From NCBI RefSeq assembly GCF_015477765.1, contig NZ_JADLQQ010000002.1:682001-746000 (forward strand): 64,000 nucleotides of DNA, read 5' to 3'. The DNA is from Nocardia transvalensis. GTDB taxonomy: Bacteria > Actinomycetota > Actinomycetes > Mycobacteriales > Mycobacteriaceae. The position numbers and the translations under genes were made by a program. The notes below the pieces were generated by a model that had not been told where the DNA came from, searched no databases, and saw only the letters and a program-made list of their open reading frames with translations. Positions 43,744 to 51,915 of this stretch are shown piece by piece (within the stretch, counting starts at the first letter, position 1; each line of letters starts with the position of its first letter).

Positions 43744-44772
43744 ATGCGGGTCGATATTCAGTTGGACGGGCGGCCGGATGAGGTGATCGGGCGGGCGCGG
43801 GAGTTGGCCGGGCTGGGGGTGGACGGGGTGTTCACCTTCGAGGGGCCGCACGATGTGTTCGTGTCGTTGGCCGCTGTGGCGCCCGCGGTGCCGCTCGACA
43901 TCATGACCAATGTGGCGATCGCGTTTCCGCGCAGTCCGATGCATGTCGCCCACACCGCCTACGATCTGCAGTTGCTCAGCGGGGGCCGGTTCCGGCTCGG
44001 GCTCGGTTCGCAGATCCGGCCGCATATCGAAAACCGTTACGGGGCAACCTGGTCACGGCCCGCGGCCCGGATGGGGGAGTTCGTGTCGGCGGTCAAGGCC
44101 ATTCTGTCGGCGTGGCAGACCGGTGCCCCGTTGAACTTCCGGGGCGAGTTCACCCGCCACACTCTCATGCCTCCCACCTTCAACCCCGGCCCCAATCCGG
44201 CGGGCATTCCGCCGGTGCTGATGGGCGGGCTGGGCCCGCTCATGATCCGCACCGCCGCCGAGGTCGCCGACGGACTGCTGGTGCTGCCGTTCAACACCGC
44301 CCGCCACTTCCGCGAGCACACGATGCCGGCGGTCGGGCGGGGACTGGAGCGCAGCCGCCGCGACCTCGCCGAGTTCGCCGTCATCCCCGAGGTGATAGCC
44401 GCGATCGCTCGCACCCCCGCCGAACGCGCACAGGCCGACGCCGGGGTGCGCCGCCTGCTCGCCTTCTACGGCTCCACCCCGGCCTACGCGCGCGTGCTGG
44501 ACACCGAGGGCCGTCCCGACCTGCAGCCCCGGCTCAACGAACTGTCCAAACGCGGTGCCGTAGACCGGATGACCGACCTGATCGACGACACACTGCTGTC
44601 GACGATCGCCGTGCGCGGCACGCCCGAACAGTGCGCTGTCCAGATTCACCAGCGCTTCGGCGCCGTGGCCGATCGAGTCTGCGTGTATTTTCCGGGATAC
44701 TCACCCCCGCCCCAGCAGGTCGGCGATCTCGTTGCGGCCCTGCACGACTCGCCACCACACACCCACCCCTGA
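43744..44772 (+). CDS. LLM-class F420-dependent oxidoreductase (TIGR03617-type)
   Basis: TIM-barrel flavin/F420 oxidoreductase of 342 residues. Family features are DGVFTFEGPHDVFVSLAAVA, IMTNVAIAFPRSPMHVAHTAYDLQLLSGGRFRLGLGSQ, the cofactor-binding segment, and GIPPVLMGGLGPLMIRTAAEVADGLLV. In this subgroup F420 rather than FMN is the usual cofactor, matching actinobacteria that make F420. The ATG at 43744 begins the family's usual start MRVDIQLDGRPDEV and is preceded by AAGG. The substrate is unknown. It lies directly after the HelD remnant and before the XRE-cupin gene, without clear operon partners. Confidence 0.9.
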   Translation: MRVDIQLDGRPDEVIGRARELAGLGVDGVFTFEGPHDVFVSLAAVAPAVPLDIMTNVAIAFPRSPMHVAHTAYDLQLLSGGRFRLGLGSQIRPHIENRYGATWSRPAARMGEFVSAVKAILSAWQTGAPLNFRGEFTRHTLMPPTFNPGPNPAGIPPVLMGGLGPLMIRTAAEVADGLLVLPFNTARHFREHTMPAVGRGLERSRRDLAEFAVIPEVIAAIARTPAERAQADAGVRRLLAFYGSTPAYARVLDTEGRPDLQPRLNELSKRGAVDRMTDLIDDTLLSTIAVRGTPEQCAVQIHQRFGAVADRVCVYFPGYSPPPQQVGDLVAALHDSPPHTHP

Positions 44773-44814
44773 TCGTCGAACGCCATCGTCGGCCAGCGAT
44801 GCTCACCACTCGAT

Positions 44815-45333
44815 TCAGGCCGGGTAGCGCACCGACAGCAGGGCATCGACGTCGGTCGAGACGGCCTCGTAGAGGTGGGGGATGTCGGCGGGGCAGCGGG
44901 CGTGCATTCCCGGGCCGAGCAGCCGGGGGGCGGTGAGGTTGCCGAATCGGGCTGTGCCGCTGAGGACGAGCACGTATTCGACGGTGCCGGGGGCGTGGGC
45001 GGTGGATTCCTGGCGGGCTCCGGCCCGGATGCGGATGCGGTAGGTCTCGGTGACCGCGTCGCTGCCGTCGAACCGGTCGAGCAGAACCGCGTCCACGGCC
45101 TGTCCCGAGATACCCGGATGTGCCGCCGCGGCGGTCAGTACCGTGCTCAGCGGCACGTGCAATGCGGTGGTGAGGGCGTAGAGCGTTTCCAGAGTCGGGT
45201 TGCGCCTACCGCTTTCGAGTTCGGAGAGCGTGCCCTTGCCGATTTCGGAGGTGCGGGCCAGTTCGGACAACGACATCCCCCGAGCCTCGCGCAGCGCACG
45301 GAGCCGCGCGCCGACCTGGGCCGTCAGTTCCAC
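44815..45333 (-). CDS. XRE-family regulator with C-terminal cupin domain
   Basis: Regulator of 172 residues. The N-terminal helix-turn-helix is clear (VGARLRALREARGMSLSELARTSEIGKGTLSELESGRRNPTLETLYALTTAL); the C-terminal ~90 residues are a cupin (TVEYVLVLSGTARFGNLTAPRLLGPGMHARCPADIPHLYEA). The GTG at 45333 has AGGAGA six bases upstream; the longer frame upstream overlaps the intergenic operator and is not protein-like. It is divergent from the YbaK-like gene and faces two tandem 16-base repeats, so it most likely represses itself and that gene. Such XRE-cupin proteins often sense small metabolites through the cupin. Confidence 0.92.
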   Translation of the reverse strand: MELTAQVGARLRALREARGMSLSELARTSEIGKGTLSELESGRRNPTLETLYALTTALHVPLSTVLTAAAAHPGISGQAVDAVLLDRFDGSDAVTETYRIRIRAGARQESTAHAPGTVEYVLVLSGTARFGNLTAPRLLGPGMHARCPADIPHLYEAVSTDVDALLSVRYPA

Positions 45334-45388
45334 ACCACTTCTCCTCGACCTCGAATTCGTTTGCGTCGATGCCTCGACCGCACCTATT

Positions 45389-45420
45389 GTTCCATAAACA
45401 GAACGTTCCGTATACAGAAC
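45389..45420. promoter_or_regulatory. Tandem 16-bp operator-like repeats between XRE-cupin and YbaK-like genes
   Basis: Two head-to-tail copies, GTTCCATAAACAGAAC and GTTCCGTATACAGAAC, differ at two of 16 positions; each has inverted arms GTTC/GAAC around an A/T-rich centre (TATAC in the second). They sit midway between divergent starts and are the probable binding sites of the XRE-cupin regulator. Confidence 0.75.
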
Positions 45421-45439
45421 ACCGGTGAGAGGGGTTTCG

Positions 45440-45931
45440 ATGACCGTGACAGACGACAAGCGCCTGCCCGAGCGCAGCCGACAGGTGGCGGCCGCGCTGG
45501 AATCGGCACATGTTTCGGGCCGGGTGCGGAAGCTGTCGGAGTCGACACGGACGGCGGCCGAGGCGGCCGCCGCGCTGGGCTGCGAGATCGGAGCCATCGC
45601 CAACAGTCTCGTGTTCATCGCCGACGGTGCACCGGTGCTGGTCATGACCAGCGGCCGCCACCGGGTCGACACCACCGCCCTGGCCGCTCGCCGGGGCTAT
45701 CGCGAGTTGCGGCGGGCCACCGCGGATGAAGTGCGGGCGGCCACCGGACAGCCGATCGGCGGCGTGGCCCCGCTCGGCCACCCGCGGGCGCTGCCCACGA
45801 TCGTCGACACGGCCCTGGCCGACTATCCGCAGGTGTGGGCGGCCGCGGGCACTCCGCACACCGTATTCCCCACCACCGCCGACGAACTCGTCCGGATCAC
45901 CGACGGCGCACCGATGCCGGTCGACCGCTAG
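45440..45931 (+). CDS. YbaK/EbsC-family aminoacyl-tRNA deacylase-like protein
   Basis: Protein of 163 residues in the YbaK/ProXp superfamily, whose members hydrolyse mischarged tRNAs such as Cys-tRNA(Pro) or Ala-tRNA(Pro). Family landmarks include TAAEAAAALGCEIGAIANSLVFIADGAPVLVMTSGRHRVD, then the GGVAPLGHP loop and the last strand region ... VWAAAGTPHTVFPTTADEL. The conserved Lys of YbaK (IxKSLxF) is here Asn in IANSLVF, as in EbsC-type relatives. It is divergent from the XRE-cupin regulator and controlled with it by the tandem repeats. Its stop overlaps the stop of the ABC ATPase gene (shared CTAG). Confidence 0.88.
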   Translation: MTVTDDKRLPERSRQVAAALESAHVSGRVRKLSESTRTAAEAAAALGCEIGAIANSLVFIADGAPVLVMTSGRHRVDTTALAARRGYRELRRATADEVRAATGQPIGGVAPLGHPRALPTIVDTALADYPQVWAAAGTPHTVFPTTADELVRITDGAPMPVDR

Positions 45932-46716
45932 GACGCGGGCACGCCGTCGTCGTCGGGCAGGGCGGTGACCAGGTGGGGGCGGCCGGTGAGAGGGTGGGGC
46001 ACGATGGTGCTGCGCATGCCGAAGACCGTGGACATGTGGGCGGGGGTGAGGACTCGCTCCGGTGCGCCGGTGGCGACGACGCGGCCGTCGTGCAGCAGGA
46101 TCAGGTGGTCGCAGTGGGCCAGGGCGTGATCGAGGTCGTGCAGGGCGGCGACGGTGGTCAGGCCCAAGTGTTTGACCAGGGCCAGCAATTCGAGTTGGGC
46201 GCCGGGGTCGAGATGGTTGGTCAGCTCGTCCAGCAGCAGGACCGGGGTCTGCTGAGCGAGGGCCCGCGCCAGCAGCACGCGCTGGCGTTCCCCGCCGGAC
46301 AGCGAGGCGAAGGTGCGGTCGGCGGCCCAGGCCAGTCCCACCCGGTCGAGCGCCTCGCGCACGACCGCGCGATCGTGCTCGCGTTCGCGCCCGAACCGGT
46401 CCTGATGCGGAATCCGGCCCATGGCAACGGTTTCCAGCACCGAGAAACCGTGGTCGAGGCCGTGGTCCTGGGCCACCACCGCGGTGCGCCGCCCGGCCTG
46501 GCGAACGCTGGTGCGCCACACCTCGTCCGGACCGATGCGCACCACTCCCGCCGAGGGCCGCACCGCCCGGTACAGACACCGCAGCAGGGTGCTCTTGCCC
46601 GACCCGTTGGGCCCGGCCAATCCGGTGAACGAGCCGGGCTCGATGGTCAGGTCCACGCCGGTCAGCACCGGATTCCCGCTCAACGTCACCGCGACGCCGT
46701 CGACGACGATCCTCAC
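45928..46716 (-). CDS. FecE-type ABC transporter ATPase (metallophore uptake)
   Basis: ATPase of 262 residues energising a FecCD-type importer. Walker A is GPNGSGKST, the Q-loop VVAQDHGLDHG, the signature LSGGERQRVLLARAL, Walker B PVLLLDEL, and the switch His in ALHDLDHAL. The GTG at 46716 overlaps the permease stop as GTGA, so the genes are translationally coupled. These systems import iron-siderophore, haem, cobalamin or other metallophore complexes. The operon is divergent from an isonitrile biosynthetic operon, so a metal-isonitrile complex is the probable cargo. No outer-membrane receptor is expected in this cell type. Confidence 0.92.
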   Translation of the reverse strand: MRIVVDGVAVTLSGNPVLTGVDLTIEPGSFTGLAGPNGSGKSTLLRCLYRAVRPSAGVVRIGPDEVWRTSVRQAGRRTAVVAQDHGLDHGFSVLETVAMGRIPHQDRFGREREHDRAVVREALDRVGLAWAADRTFASLSGGERQRVLLARALAQQTPVLLLDELTNHLDPGAQLELLALVKHLGLTTVAALHDLDHALAHCDHLILLHDGRVVATGAPERVLTPAHMSTVFGMRSTIVPHPLTGRPHLVTALPDDDGVPAS

Positions 46717-47777
46717 GGCATCGCTCCTCGCCGCCGCCGCAGCAGGATCAGGAATGCGGGGGCGCCCAGGGCCGCGGTGATGATGCCGATCGGAATCTCG
46801 TTGGGGCGGTCCACCGTTCGGCTGGCCAGGTCGACCAGCACCAGGAACAGCGCACCGCCCAGCACCACCACCGGCAGGCTGCGGCGGTGGTCCGGCCCGA
46901 CCAGCAGCCGCGCGGCATTGGGCACGATCAACCCGACGAACCCGATCCCCCCGGCGACCGCGACCGCCGCGGCGGTCAACAGCGCCGACACCCCCAACAG
47001 CAACAGCCGCAACCGATTCGGATGCACCCCGAGTCCGGCGGCGGTGTCGTCGCCGAGGGTCAGGGCGTTCATCGCTCGCGCCCGCACCGGCAGCACCACC
47101 ACGGCCACCGCCAGCGCGAGCGCCGGGGCGGCCAGCTGGTTCCAGGTCGCCGAGGACAGCGAACCGAGCAGCCAGAACATCACACCCCGCAATTCCGCAG
47201 GGCGGGCACGCAATTGGAGGTAGCTGGTGACCGCGGTGCCGAGATAGGAGACCGCGATCGCGGCCAGCACCAGATCCGAACCGCGCAACCGACCCCCGCG
47301 CTGCGCGAGCGCGAACACCAGTACCAGGCTCGCCATCGCCCCCGCGAACGCACAGCCGGTCACCCCGAACGTGCCCGCCAGCCACACGCTGCCGGTCATG
47401 GCCAGCACCGCGCCCAGGGAGGCACCGGAGGTGACGCCGAACAGGTACGGATCGGCGAGCTGATTGCGGACCAGGGTCTGCAGGCAGGCACCGGCCAGCC
47501 CGAGCGCGGCGCCGACCAGGGCCGCGAGCACGATCCGCGGGGCCCGGAACTGCCAGACGATCTGATCGGCGACCGGATCGGCGAGCGCGCCGCCGCCGAG
47601 TACATGGGTGGTGACCACCCGCACCACGGTGACCGGTGACACCGCGACGGTTCCGACACCGATCGCCACCACCATCGCCGCCGCCAGCGCGACGGCCAGC
47701 CCGATCGGCAACAGCACCCGGCCCACGGCCGACGAGCGGGGCGCGGTGGCGGTGTCAGCGGCCACTGCGGAGGGCAT
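46713..47777 (-). CDS. FecCD-family ABC transporter permease
   Basis: Permease of 354 residues with about ten transmembrane segments. Family marks include LVGAALGLAGACLQTLVRNQLADPYLFGVTSGASLGAVL, the conserved G-x-x-Q-x-x-x-x-N-P/L-x-x-x-P region, and GGIGFVGLIVPNAARLLVGPDHRRSLPVVVLGGALFLVLVDLASR near the C-terminus, equivalent to the ATPase-coupling region of BtuC. It probably forms a homodimer, since only one permease gene is present. It overlaps the binding-protein gene by 23 bases and the ATPase gene by four. The substrate follows that of the binding protein. Confidence 0.93.
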   Translation of the reverse strand: MPSAVAADTATAPRSSAVGRVLLPIGLAVALAAAMVVAIGVGTVAVSPVTVVRVVTTHVLGGGALADPVADQIVWQFRAPRIVLAALVGAALGLAGACLQTLVRNQLADPYLFGVTSGASLGAVLAMTGSVWLAGTFGVTGCAFAGAMASLVLVFALAQRGGRLRGSDLVLAAIAVSYLGTAVTSYLQLRARPAELRGVMFWLLGSLSSATWNQLAAPALALAVAVVVLPVRARAMNALTLGDDTAAGLGVHPNRLRLLLLGVSALLTAAAVAVAGGIGFVGLIVPNAARLLVGPDHRRSLPVVVLGGALFLVLVDLASRTVDRPNEIPIGIITAALGAPAFLILLRRRRGAMP

Positions 47778-48864
47778 CGGCGATCTTCTCGACAGCGATG
47801 GCGTTCAACGGCCCCAGATACGGGCTGTCGGACAGGCTGATGTAGCACCCGGTGCGCGCGGCCGCCCAGCCCGGGAAGCGGCGGAACAGATCCGCGGCCA
47901 TCCGCGCGGCATCCTCGTCGGGCCGAAAGCGCCCGATCACCACCAGATCCACCGGCGCCGACGCCAACGCCTCCGCGTTCAGTTCGGCGAGTTGCCCGGG
48001 GCTCTTGCCCGCGAACGGGTTTCGCCCACCCGCCCGGTCGATGATGTCGTCGTAGATGCCGCCGCCGAACACCGCGGGCAGCCCGTTGTTGTTCATCGCC
48101 GACATGCCCGGATAGACCAGCAGCACGTTCGGCCGGGTGCCGCCGCCGCGGTGGTCGACGGCGGCGATGCGGGCCCGCTGGGCGTTGACGTAGTCGGCGG
48201 CCTTCTGCTGGACGTCGAAGATGCGCCCGAGGGTCAGCAGCAGCTCGAAGGAGGATTCGACCGACTGTTTCGCCAGCGCCTGCTGGGCGGGTTCGGCGGC
48301 GGCCGGGTCACCGAGCGCACAGTTGGACGGGGTGACGAAGGCGGGAATTCCCGCGGCCGCCAAGGCTTCTCGGCTGATCGGGCCGGTCCGGTCGGCGAAG
48401 CCGCCCGCCCAGGTCGAGATCACCAGGTCCGGATGCAGCGCCAGAATCTGTTCGCGGGAGAATTCGCCGCTGTCGTCGCGGCGCAGCCCGGCGCTGGGTA
48501 GCGCGGCCACCGATTCGGCCATCCCGGGCTGATCGGACACCCCGTAGGACTGGCTGCTCGCCACGATGCGGTCGGCGAGGCCGAGGGTGACGAAACTTTC
48601 CGCCTCGGCCACCGAGGCACCGTTGAGCAGCACCACCCGCTGCGGCGGCCGGTCGAATCGCAGGGTGTGCCCACAGTTTTCGATAGTGAGCGGATACCCC
48701 GTCGGCGCGGCGGTCGCGGGTGCGGCGGAATCGGACGGTGCGGCGGGCCGGCCGCATCCGGCGATCGCCGCCACCGCGACGATGGCGAGCACCGCCGCCG
48801 CGGCTCGCCGGCGCAGGGTTGGGACGAGTGACACGTACACAGACGTCGGCCGCCCGGCCGTCAC
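47755..48864 (-). CDS. Metallophore-binding lipoprotein (FecB/FepB-type)
   Basis: Periplasm-facing binding lipoprotein of 369 residues in the FecB/BtuF (helical-backbone metal receptor) family. The signal has VLAIVAVAAIAGC with the lipobox AIAGC. The two lobes start with LTIENCGHTLRFDRPPQRVVLLNGASVAEAESFVTLGLADRIVASS and continue with the joining helix; DLVISTWAGGFA and LLVYPGMSAMNNNGL belong to the lobes. Start codon choice is unclear: GTG at 48864 gives a longer n-region, and in-frame GTG codons at 48840 and 48834 are alternatives. First gene of the importer operon and divergent from the isonitrile genes, 138 bases away. Confidence 0.9.
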   Translation of the reverse strand: MTAGRPTSVYVSLVPTLRRRAAAAVLAIVAVAAIAGCGRPAAPSDSAAPATAAPTGYPLTIENCGHTLRFDRPPQRVVLLNGASVAEAESFVTLGLADRIVASSQSYGVSDQPGMAESVAALPSAGLRRDDSGEFSREQILALHPDLVISTWAGGFADRTGPISREALAAAGIPAFVTPSNCALGDPAAAEPAQQALAKQSVESSFELLLTLGRIFDVQQKAADYVNAQRARIAAVDHRGGGTRPNVLLVYPGMSAMNNNGLPAVFGGGIYDDIIDRAGGRNPFAGKSPGQLAELNAEALASAPVDLVVIGRFRPDEDAARMAADLFRRFPGWAAARTGCYISLSDSPYLGPLNAIAVEKIADALRSGR

Positions 48865-48912
48865 GGTTCCCGGCTGTCGGCCATCTCACAGTTCGCCCGG
48901 CGCCGGGAACCG
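48864..48912. promoter_or_regulatory. Inverted repeat in the importer/isonitrile divergent promoter region
   Basis: CGGTTCCCGGC (48864-48874) is repeated inverted as GCCGGGAACCG (48902-48912), and the second arm overlaps a 12-bp palindrome CCCGGCGCCGGG (48896-48907). Placed between divergent metal-related operons, it could be an operator or an RNA structure. It does not resemble Zur, IdeR or CsoR boxes that I know. Confidence 0.35.
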
Positions 48913-49002
48913 GCGGCGGTCGCCGTCCGACCGATTCGATACCGGCGCAGAATCTGCCTTCCTCGGCGAGAGCGCCATCCCCCGTGCACGAAGGAAGCGA
49001 TT

Positions 49003-49857
49003 GTGAGGACGAGCCCGCAGCCCGGTCTGGGTGTCATCGTGGAGGATTTCGATCCGAGATCCGGCGAGGACGTGCAGCTGCTGAAGAAGACGGTGTACCG
49101 CCACAAGATCGTGGTGCTCAAGGATCAGCACCACGACGCGGCGAGCTTTCTGGCGCTCGGGCGCTCGCTGGGCACGCCGGAGGCCTATTACGAGCCGGTG
49201 TATCACCACCCGGAGGTGCCCGAGGTGTTCGTCTCGGCGACCGCCGAACAGGACGGGCGCCAGATCGGCGTGCCCCGCACCGGGCGGTTCTGGCATTCGG
49301 ACTATCAGTTCATGCCGCGCCCGTTCGATCTGACCCTCACCTACCCGCGGGCGGTGCCCTCGACCAACCGCGGCACCCTGTTCATCGATCTGGCCGCCGC
49401 CTATTCGCGCCTGGATCCGCAGTTGCGGGCCGCGGCCGAGGACACCACCGCGGTGCACACGGTGCGGCGCTGTTTCAAGATCCGCCCGACCGACGTGTAT
49501 CGGCCGATCGGGGAGATCCTCGCCGAGATCGACTCCCGCACACCGCCGGTGCACCGGCCCACGGTGCTGACTCATCCGCATACCGGTGAGCGCGTGGTGC
49601 ATGTGAGCGAAGGGTTCACCGACACCGTCGTCGACGCGCAGGGCCGTGAGCGGCGGGAGCTGTTGACCGAATTGCTCGCCGCCACCGGGCAACTCGGCGA
49701 CACCCCCGATCATCCGGCGGTGCACCTGCAGCGGTTCGAGGTCGGTGATCTGCTGATCTGGGACAACCTGAGCCTGGTGCATCGCGCGGTGCACAGCGAC
49801 TCCACCGAGCCCGCCGTGTCCTGGCGGGTCACCGTCTACGACCCTGCGGATCACTGA
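49003..49857 (+). CDS. scoE: ScoE-type Fe(II)/2-oxoglutarate isonitrile synthase
   Basis: Non-haem iron dioxygenase of 284 residues matching ScoE and M. tuberculosis Rv0097, which turn an N-carboxymethyl-3-amino fatty acid into an isonitrile fatty acid. Iron ligands are His98 and Asp100 in FWHSDYQF and His260 in NLSLVHRAVH; Arg275 in VSWRVTVY should hold 2-oxoglutarate. ScoE-specific substrate residues also fit: the Tyr62-Tyr63 pair in EAYYEPVY and Lys159 in CFKI lie at the spacing I recall from ScoE. The GTG at 49003 has AAGGAAG upstream. First gene of a tightly packed five-gene operon. Confidence 0.92.
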   Translation: MRTSPQPGLGVIVEDFDPRSGEDVQLLKKTVYRHKIVVLKDQHHDAASFLALGRSLGTPEAYYEPVYHHPEVPEVFVSATAEQDGRQIGVPRTGRFWHSDYQFMPRPFDLTLTYPRAVPSTNRGTLFIDLAAAYSRLDPQLRAAAEDTTAVHTVRRCFKIRPTDVYRPIGEILAEIDSRTPPVHRPTVLTHPHTGERVVHVSEGFTDTVVDAQGRERRELLTELLAATGQLGDTPDHPAVHLQRFEVGDLLIWDNLSLVHRAVHSDSTEPAVSWRVTVYDPADH

Positions 49858-49858
49858 T

Positions 49859-50386
49859 ATGACCATGGCCCCTACCGTTTTCGAGGTCGAACCGGATTTC
49901 CTGGCCGATGTACAGCAGTGCTACAAACCGCACTGCCGCTACCTGCGTTCGGCATCGGTCACCGCCGCCGGCGAAACCATCGTCGGCACCGGGCATTTCG
50001 CCATCGCCGAACCCTGCTACATCGATGACACCGGCCATCTCAATGCGGTCGAGGTGATCATCTGCTTCAACCAGCTGATGTATCAGACGGTGGCGACCAT
50101 CGTGCGCCACGGCCTGCACCCGGCCTTCGGTGACTGGACCGTCGCCGATTTCCGCCGCCGCTATCTGCCCGACATCCTGATCGCCGAGGTGCACACCGAG
50201 TTCGAGCGGCCCATCGGGGCGGCCGCGTTCACCGGGGAGTTCCGCATCGACGCCATCGACACCTATACGGCCGAAGGCGGCTCGCGGATCAAGCTGGCCA
50301 CCCGCTTCCGGTTCGGTGACGAGCGCGGCGGCAGCTGTCACGGCGCTATCCCGCTGGTGGTCGTGGACACCGGAGCGGGCCGATGA
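49859..50386 (+). CDS. fcoT: FcoT/ScoD-type hot-dog protein of isonitrile synthesis
   Basis: Protein of 175 residues matching M. tuberculosis FcoT (Rv0098) and ScoD. Rv0098 was first described as a long-chain acyl-CoA thioesterase; in isonitrile lipopeptide pathways it adds glycine to an unsaturated acyl-ACP and releases the amino acid product. Shared features are QQCYKPHCRYL, IAEPCYIDDTGHLNAVEVIICFNQLMYQ with the conserved Tyr and Asn residues, and DILIAEVHTEFERPIGA. It starts one base after the ScoE stop and its own stop overlaps the ligase ATG. The FcoT match is strong; the choice between thioesterase and amine-adding activity follows from context. Confidence 0.9.
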   Translation: MTMAPTVFEVEPDFLADVQQCYKPHCRYLRSASVTAAGETIVGTGHFAIAEPCYIDDTGHLNAVEVIICFNQLMYQTVATIVRHGLHPAFGDWTVADFRRRYLPDILIAEVHTEFERPIGAAAFTGEFRIDAIDTYTAEGGSRIKLATRFRFGDERGGSCHGAIPLVVVDTGAGR

Positions 50387-51903
50387 GCGCACCGGACACC
50401 GTCGCCACGCTGGCCCGCGGCCACGCCCCCGACCGCCCGGCCGTCGTCTGCGGCGACCGCGCCCTGACCTACGGTGAGCTCGACCGGGCCGCCGAGCGCA
50501 TTGCCCGGGCCTTACATGCGGCCGGGCTGCGGCCCGGGGCGCGGGTGGCGTTCCTCGGGGTGGAGTCGGTCGACTACTACGCGACCTTCCTCGGCTGCGC
50601 CAAGAGCGCAACGGTGCTGGTGCCCATCAACTTTCGCCTGACCCCCGCCGAGATCGAGCACATCCTCGCCGATTCCGGCGCGGCGGTGCTGATCGCCGAT
50701 GCGGAACTGCGGGAGCGGCTGGGAGAGCTGCCGGGTGTGCTGAGCGTGGGCACCGGCGAATTCGCAGCCTGGTACCGGCAGCATCCCGCCGAGGCCCCCG
50801 AGGTGGCAGTCGATGCGGAGACACCGCTGATCCAGCTCTACACCAGCGGAACCACGGGCCTGCCCAAAGGGGTGGTGCTGGCGCACCGCAGCTTCTTCGC
50901 CGTGCGGCGGGCACTGGCCGCGGCGGGGCAGCGGTGGATCGATTGGCGGCCCGGCGATATCGGACTCATCGGGATCCCGGGTTTCCATGTGGGTGGAATC
51001 TGGTGGGCGGCACAGGGTTTGGCCGCCGGAGCCACGATGGTCGCGATGCCGCGTTTCGATGCGACCACGGCGGTGCGGCTGATCCGCGAGCGCGGCATCA
51101 CCACGGTGTGTGTGGTTCCGGCGATGCTGCGGCTCATGCTGGCCGAACCGGGCGCCGACCGCGACGCCTTCGCCACGGTGCGCAAACTGGTATACGGCGG
51201 ATCGCCGATCTCCGAAAGCCTACTGGCAGCGGCGATGTCGGCGATGGGGTGTGAATTCGCGCAGATCTACGGGCTCACCGAGACCGGCAATACCGCGGTG
51301 TGCCTGCCGCCGGGTGAGCACTATCCGGGCAGTCCGCGGCTGCAGGCCGCCGGGCGGGCCTATCCCGGTTTCGCGGTGCGGGTCACCGACGAGCGCGGTG
51401 ACCCGTTGCCGCCGGGGCGGGTGGGGGAGGTCTGGTTGCGCACACCCGGCCACATGCTCGAGTACTGGCGGCGTCCCGACGCCACCGCGGCCACCCTGGT
51501 CGACGGCTGGATCCGCACCGGCGACGCCGGTTACCTCGACGACGAGGGGTATCTGTTCCTGTGTGACCGGTTGCAGGACATGATCATCGTGGCGGGGGAG
51601 AACATCTATCCGGCCGAGGTGGAGAATGCGATAGCCGGGCATCCCGCGGTCGCCGACGTGGCGGTGGTGGGCGCACCCGACGACCGGTTCGGTGAGCGGG
51701 TGCACGCCTTCGTCGCGGTGCGGCCCGAGCAGAGTGTCAGCGCGCGCGAGCTGTTCGTGCACTGCACCGGTCGGCTGGCCGGGTACAAGATCCCGGCCCG
51801 ATTCGAGTTCGTCGACCGGATCCCGCGCAATCCGAGCGGCAAGATTCTGCGGCGCGAATTGCGTGAGCCGTTGTGGCCGAGCGGTGTTCGCCGCATCGGC
51901 TGA
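50383..51903 (+). CDS. fadD10: FadD10/ScoC-type acyl-ACP ligase
   Basis: Adenylate-forming ligase of 506 residues. Core motifs are LYTSGTTGLPKGVVL (about 152-166), YGLTETGN, GWIRTGDAGYLDDEGYLFL, the hinge RLQDMIIVAGENIYPAEVENAI and the catalytic lysine in PRNPSGKILRREL. In the isonitrile pathway FadD10 (Rv0099) and ScoC activate a fatty acid and load it onto the dedicated acyl carrier protein rather than CoA. The ATG overlaps the FcoT stop. An AAAGGAGGG after its stop serves the next gene. Loading of ACP rather than CoA is inferred from the operon. Confidence 0.9.
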   Translation: MSAPDTVATLARGHAPDRPAVVCGDRALTYGELDRAAERIARALHAAGLRPGARVAFLGVESVDYYATFLGCAKSATVLVPINFRLTPAEIEHILADSGAAVLIADAELRERLGELPGVLSVGTGEFAAWYRQHPAEAPEVAVDAETPLIQLYTSGTTGLPKGVVLAHRSFFAVRRALAAAGQRWIDWRPGDIGLIGIPGFHVGGIWWAAQGLAAGATMVAMPRFDATTAVRLIRERGITTVCVVPAMLRLMLAEPGADRDAFATVRKLVYGGSPISESLLAAAMSAMGCEFAQIYGLTETGNTAVCLPPGEHYPGSPRLQAAGRAYPGFAVRVTDERGDPLPPGRVGEVWLRTPGHMLEYWRRPDATAATLVDGWIRTGDAGYLDDEGYLFLCDRLQDMIIVAGENIYPAEVENAIAGHPAVADVAVVGAPDDRFGERVHAFVAVRPEQSVSARELFVHCTGRLAGYKIPARFEFVDRIPRNPSGKILRRELREPLWPSGVRRIG

Positions 51904-51915
51904 AAGGAGGGCCGG

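Noticed and set aside
49003..49857. Taurine dioxygenase (TauD) for sulfur acquisition
   Set aside because: The fold is the same, but the Tyr-Tyr pair, the Lys after CF, and the FcoT/FadD10/ACP neighbours identify the isonitrile-forming ScoE group.
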